Origin: Promethearchaeota archaeon
Lineage (GTDB): Archaea; Asgardarchaeota; Lokiarchaeia; Sigynarchaeales; SOKP01
NCBI GenBank assembly: GCA_016839905.1
Contig: JAEOTJ010000209.1
Location: 1 to 21,064 of the forward strand
DNA: 21,064 nucleotides
Reading direction: 5' to 3'
Under the pieces are notes generated by a model, which saw only the letters and a program-made list of their open reading frames with translations, was not told the origin of the DNA and made no database searches. Positions 14,695 to 21,064 of the stretch are shown here, one piece after another. Position 1 is the stretch's first letter; every line of letters begins with the position of its first letter. A program made the translations under genes and the position numbers.

Positions 14695-17469
14695 ATGGAG
14701 AAAGGGATTAAAAGCTCTGTTATTGATAGTAATGCTCAAAAAAAACAAGTTGAATTTGTGCTTTTTTTTGCGATTTGGGACGAGGAGGAAGGTCCAGAAG
14801 TACTTAATTTTTATCCAAAATCTTCCTTATTAGATCTTGAATCATTAGCGAATAGTATTTTCGCAACTTACCAATTATTATGGAACAAACCTGATGAGCA
14901 GTTTAAAAAAACTAAAGTTACATTGCCAGTTGTTAATTTAAACAGAAAGGCTCATATATTACTCGATCTTATTCATAATAGAGAAGTGCGTGGAGGATTT
15001 CAACCATTTATTGTAGTATTACTTGTTCCAGATTATTTTACAGATGAAAGTTTGGGCATGTTTGATGGTGTCTTGTCAAAAATTGCAAAAAAATACATGA
15101 ATGATCAAAAAGTTCTACTCTTTGAAGGTTATGAAGATATAGAAGAGATTTATGAACAAAAACAAGAATTTAAAGAATCAAAAGTTGAGATTGATGACTA
15201 TTATTCTTATACTGTAGCGATAAATGATTTTAAAGCGGGAGTTACCTTATTTCAAACAAGAAATTATGATGATGCATATCCCCTATTACATAAAGCACTG
15301 TTAAAATTTGAGAAAGAGGATCATAAAAGTTTATTAATGGAAGTTACATACCTAATTGCCTCAATTTTTGCACAGAAAAAACAATTTAATGTCGCTGAAA
15401 ATCATTATTTGCGTTTAGAGCTTTTAGCTGAAGAATTGGACCATCAAAAATATAAAGAAATGTCTATATTCATGTCAGGCTTCTGTGCCTATAAAAATGA
15501 AAGATATGTTGAGGCGATTCAACAATTTTCAAAAATAGAATTATTTAAAAAACAGTTTATAAATGAATTCCAATATCATACGATGTATGGTAGGGCATTA
15601 GAAAAACTCCAAAATTATGAGGATTCAATTAAAAAGTTGAAATTTGCTCTCAGAATCATTGAAACTCAGGAAAAAACACTCGCTATTAAAAAACAACAAA
15701 GTCAAATTAAATATGAATTAGGTATAGTATATTATAAACTAGCAATAGAGAAGACAAAGGAATCCGGAATAAAAAAACAAGAGGATTTTAAGGATATTTT
15801 AGATGAGGCAGTTGATTATTTTGAACAATCATGTGATATTTGGAAAGATATCGGAGATAATAAACAAATAATAAGTACTTATAGTTTAATAGGCGATATT
15901 TTTGAATTTTTAGGAGATGATTCAAAATTCTTTGAATATTATAATACCGCATTAAAACATGCAGAAAAGAGTCAAATTATTTCCAATCAAATTAAATTAT
16001 TGAAAAGAATTATTCAAAAACAAGCAATCTTAGGATTATATGAAGAAAATATTAAAAGTATTAGTAGCATCTTAGATAAATTCGATAATTATAGATTATT
16101 TGATTTACATACTGCTTCTATTCTTCATAAACACTTGGGAATGTCTTTAGTAAAAACTAATCAAATAAATGAGGGATTAACGGAATTAGTCATAGCATAT
16201 GAAATTTTAGAAAAGTTTAAGGAACCAGTTGATGATGAGCTCCAGATCTTAAATAGAATTATCATCTTATATAATAAAATCGGAGATGAGGAAAAGATTG
16301 CTTACTATTCAGAAAAACGTGATGCTGTTTCAGCGAAATTAAAAATCAAAGAAACAGAGAAAACAAAAAAGGTAAAGAATCTAGCAATTCTGAAGGATAT
16401 ATGGATTTTCTCAAAATCTATAGGGATCGAGCTTTATAGTTATTCTATTGAGACTAAAGTTGAAACTGACCTCTTAGGGGGGTTCATGACGGCAATACAA
16501 GCACTTAGCCAAGAAGTTGCTTATAAAAATATTGATTCAATGATTTTTGGTGATGATCGATTTACAATTTATCATGAAGAAGATCGTGAATTTTACATCC
16601 TCGCACGTTCTAGCGCAAAAGTCTCTGAAGAAACTTCAGAAAAAGTTCTCTCCATTGTTTATAATAGGTTTTGGAAAGAATTTTCCAATGAGATTAATGA
16701 TTTTGTAGGGAATGTAAAGCCTTTTCAGAAATTTACAGGAATTCTTGAATCGTTTGATTGGACATTATTATCCATTGAAAAGGAGAGGGAAAAAATTGTA
16801 TCAAGAATCACTGGTACGAGAGCTGAAATGAAAGAATTAGTAACCGCATTGCCTGATGATACAAAAGCATTGCCCATGGATGAGGCGGCAATACCCGCAA
16901 GTGAGGATTTAAAAGCAAAGGCTTTGGAAAAGAGAAAGCAATTGATGGAAACGCCCATGTTCATGGATGACTTAAAAGCACAAGAAGTTTCAGATGATGA
17001 CGTTGCGGTTTTTAAAGAAAGACGGATTTGTCTTGTTCATAAAGGTCCTATTGAGGGATATATTTTTATGTGTCCTGGATGTGATGCATTCTACTGTGTA
17101 AAATGTGTTGATGCGCTTATAGAGATAGAGAATTTTTGCTGGTCTTGTTCAGTACCCTTAGATCCAAGTAAACCTTCAGAAAAAGATGATCAAAAGGAAA
17201 AAGAAGATGAACCTACAATAGAAGGAGATATTATAGAAGAAGAAGGAGAAATTGAACCTAAAGGGGCGAAAAAAGCAGAACCACATAAAGGTCCGAAAGT
17301 AGACCCGCATAAAGGCCCAAAAGCAGACCCGCATAAAGGCCCGAAAGCAGACCCGCATAAAGGTCTAAAAGCAGACCCACATAAAGGCCCGAAAGCAGAA
17401 GCCTCACAAAAAACGCCAAAAAAAGAGACTTTACGTATAGCAGCGAAAAAAAAGAAAGTGGATAATTAA
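14695..17469 (+). CDS. Longin-like / TPR-like / longin-like protein with zinc module and repeat tail (paralogue 2)
   Basis: About 924 residues from ATG 14695 (a GTG at 14683 is the alternative). It follows paralogue 1 in the same operon and matches it in order: N-terminal alpha/beta domain (FAIWDEEEGPEVLNFYP; VVLLVPDYFTDES), TPR-like helices (NYDDAYPLLHKALLKFEKED and others), and a second alpha/beta domain (about 563-678; IWIFSKSIGIELYSY, FYILARSSAKV). It then adds parts the first lacks: a charged linker, a zinc module at about 779-822 (C-x2-H-x11-C-x2-C-x4-C-x2-C-x14-C-x2-C, RING- or treble-clef-like), an acidic stretch, and a tail with five 8-residue repeats of the DPHKGPKA type. The layout suggests a scaffold. 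Ubiquitin-ligase activity is possible only if the zinc module is a true RING, which I cannot show. Confidence 0.82.
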   Translation: MEKGIKSSVIDSNAQKKQVEFVLFFAIWDEEEGPEVLNFYPKSSLLDLESLANSIFATYQLLWNKPDEQFKKTKVTLPVVNLNRKAHILLDLIHNREVRGGFQPFIVVLLVPDYFTDESLGMFDGVLSKIAKKYMNDQKVLLFEGYEDIEEIYEQKQEFKESKVEIDDYYSYTVAINDFKAGVTLFQTRNYDDAYPLLHKALLKFEKEDHKSLLMEVTYLIASIFAQKKQFNVAENHYLRLELLAEELDHQKYKEMSIFMSGFCAYKNERYVEAIQQFSKIELFKKQFINEFQYHTMYGRALEKLQNYEDSIKKLKFALRIIETQEKTLAIKKQQSQIKYELGIVYYKLAIEKTKESGIKKQEDFKDILDEAVDYFEQSCDIWKDIGDNKQIISTYSLIGDIFEFLGDDSKFFEYYNTALKHAEKSQIISNQIKLLKRIIQKQAILGLYEENIKSISSILDKFDNYRLFDLHTASILHKHLGMSLVKTNQINEGLTELVIAYEILEKFKEPVDDELQILNRIIILYNKIGDEEKIAYYSEKRDAVSAKLKIKETEKTKKVKNLAILKDIWIFSKSIGIELYSYSIETKVETDLLGGFMTAIQALSQEVAYKNIDSMIFGDDRFTIYHEEDREFYILARSSAKVSEETSEKVLSIVYNRFWKEFSNEINDFVGNVKPFQKFTGILESFDWTLLSIEKEREKIVSRITGTRAEMKELVTALPDDTKALPMDEAAIPASEDLKAKALEKRKQLMETPMFMDDLKAQEVSDDDVAVFKERRICLVHKGPIEGYIFMCPGCDAFYCVKCVDALIEIENFCWSCSVPLDPSKPSEKDDQKEKEDEPTIEGDIIEEEGEIEPKGAKKAEPHKGPKVDPHKGPKADPHKGPKADPHKGLKADPHKGPKAEASQKTPKKETLRIAAKKKKVDN
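17029..17157 (+). other. Zinc-binding module inside paralogue 2
   Basis: The codons give CLVH, then CPGC, YCVKC and CWSC in close order, eight metal ligands with one His in the second position. Spacing is compatible with a cross-braced RING/B-box-like or treble-clef zinc fold. It has no counterpart in the tandem paralogue. Confidence 0.65.
17278..17397 (+). repeat. Five 24-bp tandem repeats encoding DPHKGPKA units
   Basis: Units start at 17278, 17302, 17326, 17350 and 17374, each GAC/GAA-CC-x-CATAAAGG-x-C/T-x-xAAAGYA. They keep the frame and encode (E/D)PHKG(P/L)K(A/V). Units 2, 3 and 4 are the closest to each other, which fits recent expansion by slippage. The coding tail is basic, proline-rich and probably disordered. 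Confidence 0.9.
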
Positions 17470-17504
17470 GAATATTTTAAAAAAAGTGAAATAAAAGAAA
17501 ATCT

Positions 17505-18758
17505 TTAAAATTCAACTTTTTCTTGATAAGTTACTTCTAACAAATTAAAAGCTTTTTTAGCAATTTCGCGGGATATTTTATTTTTTACATCTTTAGATAA
17601 ATAAGATCCTTTTATTTTATTCAATAGATACTCTGGAAAAATAATTAGTGGTTTAATTTCGGTTAATAATATTACCCATGGTTTATTTGTTTTATCATAA
17701 ATCTTCGTAATTATATTCAAATTTTCCATTGTATCTATAACATAATTAAAATCAACAAAATCTGAAAATATTTTAGGAATTTTATCTAAAGGATAGTAAT
17801 TTTTTGTCATTAACGTGTAAAAATCAAAGCAATCCGGATTTAAAAGAGCTGTTGATAATTCTCTCAATTCTTCAATTGGTTGTTTGTTAATGTCATAAGT
17901 AGAAAAATATCCAGTTATCTTTTGTTCATATTCTTCATATAACTCGTTTTTATTTTCTTTTATACGGTCCATTAATTCTTTACTTGGAAATCTTGCTAAA
18001 GCTATATCTTTAGTTAAAAATAAGTATTCTCCTTGAGATTTCAAGTCTAGTGTTCTTTTCCCTGTTTCTCCTTTAATCCAATCTCGCCTAATTAAATTTA
18101 ATCCTAAAAATGGTTGAATTAAAGTATCTATATTTGGATTTGGTTTAATTCTTTCTAAAATATTCTTTAATTCTTTTTTCGAGATAGGTTTCTCTCGTAA
18201 AACCTCTAATATTTTTAGTCTTTCTTCTTTTTGGTAAATTAATGCCACTTTTTGAAGTTTATCTAAATCAGATAAACGCTCAACTTGAAATATAGTAAAT
18301 TTAAACTCACTTTCTATTCTAAACATCACATTATTTATACGAGAAAGTTGTTTTAAGGATCTCATTTTTATTAGTTCTAAGAAAAGGTCATCTAAATTTT
18401 CTGCCATTTTTTTTATAATATCTTCGAAAATTTCAATATCATCATCTAATTCAAAAATAGCTATTGTTATAAACTGATTTTCTGCAACATCTTGTTTAAA
18501 ATATGATGTAACTTGATAAGGAGTCTGTTTTAATCTTCCTATATAAAAATTACTAAAATCTCTAATATCTGTTGAAATTCCAGTTGTAAGTTGATAAAAT
18601 ATACCAAAAATATCTGTTTTTACAATCAATTCTGAATAATTATCTTGAGTAAAATCCTTATTATTAAAAATTAAACTTATTGGTTTGAATTCTGGCTCAA
18701 GAATACCACCTTCTCCTGGTTTTAAAATAAATTGATAGGATAAAATTGCTTGAATCAT
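17505..18758 (-). CDS. Longin-like / winged-helix protein
   Basis: A 417-residue protein starting at ATG 18758 with a weak AAGG site. Residues about 40-130 read as an alpha/beta sensor domain (SELIVKTDIFGIFYQLTTG, then NQFITIAIFELDD and a long helix), similar in pattern to longin domains. A helical connector leads to a winged-helix region at about 168-250 (RLKILEVLREKPISKKELKNI; NLIRRDWIKGETGKRTLDL). The last 160 residues are mixed, ending in helices, with a second winged-helix-like stretch possible around 330-380 (LDKIPKIFSDFVDFNYVIDT). I do not recognise a named family. It converges with paralogue 2, stop codons 35 nt apart. One reading is a transcription factor or GTPase-responsive sensor; both are inference. 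Confidence 0.8.
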   Translation of the reverse strand: MIQAILSYQFILKPGEGGILEPEFKPISLIFNNKDFTQDNYSELIVKTDIFGIFYQLTTGISTDIRDFSNFYIGRLKQTPYQVTSYFKQDVAENQFITIAIFELDDDIEIFEDIIKKMAENLDDLFLELIKMRSLKQLSRINNVMFRIESEFKFTIFQVERLSDLDKLQKVALIYQKEERLKILEVLREKPISKKELKNILERIKPNPNIDTLIQPFLGLNLIRRDWIKGETGKRTLDLKSQGEYLFLTKDIALARFPSKELMDRIKENKNELYEEYEQKITGYFSTYDINKQPIEELRELSTALLNPDCFDFYTLMTKNYYPLDKIPKIFSDFVDFNYVIDTMENLNIITKIYDKTNKPWVILLTEIKPLIIFPEYLLNKIKGSYLSKDVKNKISREIAKKAFNLLEVTYQEKVEF

Positions 18759-18890
18759 TTTAGATTAACCTTTTTTTTAAACAAATTATTACATTAAATT
18801 ATTTAAATTATATTTAAATATTATATGTTAAATAAATATTTTATTTTATTTTTATAATTAAATTAATTTAATAGAATTTGGGTTATAATT
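18759..18890. promoter_or_regulatory. Divergent promoter region
   Basis: These 132 bases, nearly all A and T, lie between the minus-strand longin/winged-helix gene and the plus-strand secreted protein. TATA-like stretches occur throughout, so no single box can be chosen. No ribosome site is seen before the ATG at 18891. Confidence 0.4.
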
Positions 18891-21064
18891 ATGAGAAATA
18901 AGAATTGTAGGAGTATTAGATATTTTTTTGTCGTTCTAATATTAATTATATTTTTTTCTAGTCTAATTAATGTTAATCAAATATCATATATTGGAGATCA
19001 GAATAAGGATAGTAGAATATTTAAAGATAATCACGATGGATTTTATATTTCAGGTCTAGAAACATATACTAGTGAATGGCTCGAGAATCGCACATTTGAT
19101 CTTCCCGTGACTGAATGGTATAATGAAACAGAGGGAGATACTACAGATGTAAATGCATCACTTAGTAATGGATATGGAAACTTAGAATTACTAGGTGATT
19201 ATGGAAGCTTTTCATCAGCAACCTATGAATCCTATCCAAATCAGACAGGTACATGGATGGCAAGTAATAATTCACATAGCTTTCCAATTATGGATCCAGG
19301 TGATCGTGATTTACAGAGTTTTGGAATTGATCAAGAAGGTTGGTGGATGTCTCATGAGTGGGATCAGAATGCTGGTGAAGCTGTAGATCAAAATCCGAGT
19401 ATAAATTGGAAGAAGAATTATTCCGTTAGCGTGGATCTGGCAGATTACACGATTACATCGGCTTCAATTGATGCGGTGATAAATGCAACTGTGACAGCCA
19501 TAACGTATGGGGCGGGTGGGGTTGAATGTCCCGGAGATAATATTCCTCAAGCTTATGCGGTTTATGATTTTGCCAGATTTTATATTCAAATAGAAAATAT
19601 AGAGCAAACTCACAAATTTGAATTAGCATATAATAAAACCAGACACTTAGGAGACGATGATAATGCAGATGCTTTTGATTTGGATCATATGAATAACATA
19701 CATTTAACAAGCTATGGGGAAGATATATTAATTGCTTATTTAACATCCATTTTTGAAAATACTGTTTATCCCATGTTCACAATTATTTTAGGAATTGATA
19801 TTTACTGCGAAGATAATGTCCAGGTCGATAATGATAAATTTGATATGTTAAGATTCAACAATTTCTCCCTGAATTTTACTTTTGTTAAGAAAATGGATAG
19901 ATATGCTGCAGTTTCTTGGAAACAAGGAGGAAACCAAGTTCCTTTTGCAGGTGTTAATGTTGTATATGGTCATCTTGAATTTGATTTAAAATGTAATCAG
20001 AAATTTGTAGCAGATTCACCAAATTCAGAAGTAAGAGCATTAATAAATGGAAATAAATTTGTACAAACAGTAAAGTTAACAAATATAAATCAGACTTCTG
20101 ACCATATTTATCTTGATGTCACACCCCTAATTCAAAAAGGAATTAATATTACGACTTCAATTCAAATCATGCTCCTAGACAATTTCGTTTTAAATACTTC
20201 TTATATAGTATCAATAGATAATATCTCCCTTGAAATTCAATATGAATATACAGGCGCTTTAGATTCTACAGATTATGTTTTAAAATTAAATGGTGTTAAT
20301 AAAACATTATCTAAATTAATAGAAATTGAGTGGGGCGAATTAGTTAATATCACTTTCGTTTATAGAAATAGTACAAAAGGTTTTATAGATAATGCCACTG
20401 TGCAGATATCAGGGGCAATTCCCACAGCAAACCTAACTGAAATAAAAACATTAAGTCATTATAATATTACAATTGACACAAGTAGTCTATCATTAGGAGA
20501 GAACATATTTACAATTTTCGCATCAAAATTAGCATATGTTGATCAAGAAATAACAGTAATTATAAAAGTTATTAAGAGAACTGCAGAAATGAGTTTATTT
20601 TTAAATGATGTTAATAAAACAGATGATAAATCAATTTTCCTTAATTCTGGAGACCCATTAAATATAACCATAAAATTAAGAGATTCCATAACAAAGAATT
20701 TTGTAGATGGTGTTGATGTAAAAATATATAATGGTGAATATTGGAATAAGACTTTAAATGAAACATTATCTTTGGCCCACTATAACACATCAGTCAATAC
20801 CTCAACAGAACTAAATCCTGGAATTACGTTTCTAACATTGCTTATTGATAAAACGAATTATGAACTAATAGGTGATAGTATTACTGTATCTATTAGTGTT
20901 AGAGCGTCTAATTATAGTTTACTCCTCGATAGTGTAGACAAGACTGCATATCCTACAATTCAAAAAAATGTAAACGAAACTATAGAGATTAAATTTCTGT
21001 ACAAAGATGATCTCTCAAAAACACATATTGAAGGTGCAAACATATCTTTAACTGTAGTAAGCAA
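18891..21064 (+). CDS. Secreted or surface protein with Ig-like repeats (3' end cut by window)
   Basis: The frame is open from ATG 18891 to the window edge, at least 724 residues. A short basic N-terminus (MRNKNCRSIRY) and the hydrophobic stretch FFVVLILIIFFSSLI form a signal peptide or anchor. The next 440 residues are rich in Asp, Asn, Ser and Thr and look beta-rich, with no recognised domain. From about residue 460 there are about 105-residue repeats, each opening with a similar phrase: KLNGVNKT (465-472), FLNDVNKT (570-577) and LLDSVDKT (678-685). The repeats have an Ig-like strand rhythm (VNITFVYRN, LNITIKLRD, IEIKFLYKD). N-x-S/T sequons are frequent, fitting heavy N-glycosylation of an archaeal surface protein. 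It is probably an S-layer-associated or adhesion protein; the missing C-terminus would show whether it is membrane-anchored. Confidence 0.85.
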   Translation, partial: MRNKNCRSIRYFFVVLILIIFFSSLINVNQISYIGDQNKDSRIFKDNHDGFYISGLETYTSEWLENRTFDLPVTEWYNETEGDTTDVNASLSNGYGNLELLGDYGSFSSATYESYPNQTGTWMASNNSHSFPIMDPGDRDLQSFGIDQEGWWMSHEWDQNAGEAVDQNPSINWKKNYSVSVDLADYTITSASIDAVINATVTAITYGAGGVECPGDNIPQAYAVYDFARFYIQIENIEQTHKFELAYNKTRHLGDDDNADAFDLDHMNNIHLTSYGEDILIAYLTSIFENTVYPMFTIILGIDIYCEDNVQVDNDKFDMLRFNNFSLNFTFVKKMDRYAAVSWKQGGNQVPFAGVNVVYGHLEFDLKCNQKFVADSPNSEVRALINGNKFVQTVKLTNINQTSDHIYLDVTPLIQKGINITTSIQIMLLDNFVLNTSYIVSIDNISLEIQYEYTGALDSTDYVLKLNGVNKTLSKLIEIEWGELVNITFVYRNSTKGFIDNATVQISGAIPTANLTEIKTLSHYNITIDTSSLSLGENIFTIFASKLAYVDQEITVIIKVIKRTAEMSLFLNDVNKTDDKSIFLNSGDPLNITIKLRDSITKNFVDGVDVKIYNGEYWNKTLNETLSLAHYNTSVNTSTELNPGITFLTLLIDKTNYELIGDSITVSISVRASNYSLLLDSVDKTAYPTIQKNVNETIEIKFLYKDDLSKTHIEGANISLTVVS

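Noticed and set aside
19453..19746. 97-residue minus-strand open frame opposite the secreted protein
   Set aside because: Its composition is that of reversed coding sequence and the plus-strand frame is continuous over more than 2 kb with a signal peptide.
1..21064. tRNA, rRNA, CRISPR arrays, transposases or phage genes
   Set aside because: No cloverleaf sequence, no evenly spaced identical repeats with spacers, and no recognisable transposase or phage protein were found by reading both strands.

Overview
The window comes from an AT-rich Asgard archaeon, most likely of the Lokiarchaeia. The strongest evidence is a full-length 381-residue actin whose motifs sit close to those of eukaryotic actin. 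It lies beside two Ras/Rab-type small GTPases, three proteins with longin-like sensor regions (an inference), a proteasome-activating ATPase, and archaeal translation genes (aEF1B and its Zn-ribbon partner). Many genes start with TTG or GTG, T-rich runs follow several stop codons, and most gene gaps are very AT-rich.

Layout. 1-1627 (minus): a membrane protein with extracytoplasmic beta domains and a cytoplasmic part, cut by the window edge. 1628-2070: AT-rich gap with one clear hairpin. 2071-2540 (minus): Zn-ribbon protein followed by aEF1B, a translation operon. 2800-3327 (plus): unknown protein with a winged-helix-like C-terminus, convergent with iorB. 3330-5994 (minus): iorA then iorB, the two subunits of indolepyruvate:ferredoxin oxidoreductase, which oxidises aryl-pyruvates from aromatic amino acids and reduces ferredoxin. 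6145-6672 (minus): small GTPase. 6961-8106 (minus): actin. 8493-10269 (plus): winged-helix protein, then a PAN/Rpt-type AAA ATPase. 10354-11181 (plus): metallo-beta-lactamase-fold hydrolase. 11277-12545 (minus): GNAT acetyltransferase, then a small GTPase carrying a C-terminal zinc ribbon. 12657-17469 (plus): two tandem paralogues with terminal sensor-like domains around TPR-like helices; the second adds a zinc module and a charged repeat tail. 17505-18758 (minus): longin-like plus winged-helix protein. 18891-21064 (plus): secreted repeat protein, cut by the window edge.

The most unusual observation is in iorB. The gene is split into two frames at a highly conserved point (GSE-L / HGLAQREG). 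The roughly 28-31 extra nucleotides form the heart of a nested hairpin, and the outermost 8-bp stem is made by the flanking coding sequence. A stop codon directly follows a TTA codon, and a second TTA lies just before the resumed frame. A tiny bulge-helix-bulge-like mRNA intron, translational bypassing, a degenerate insertion, or an assembly error would all fit. RNA sequence and protein data would separate these.

The rest of the window reads as an eukaryotic-signature neighbourhood: actin, GTPases, and candidate GTPase-pathway scaffolds or sensors. No tRNA, rRNA, CRISPR array or transposon was seen.
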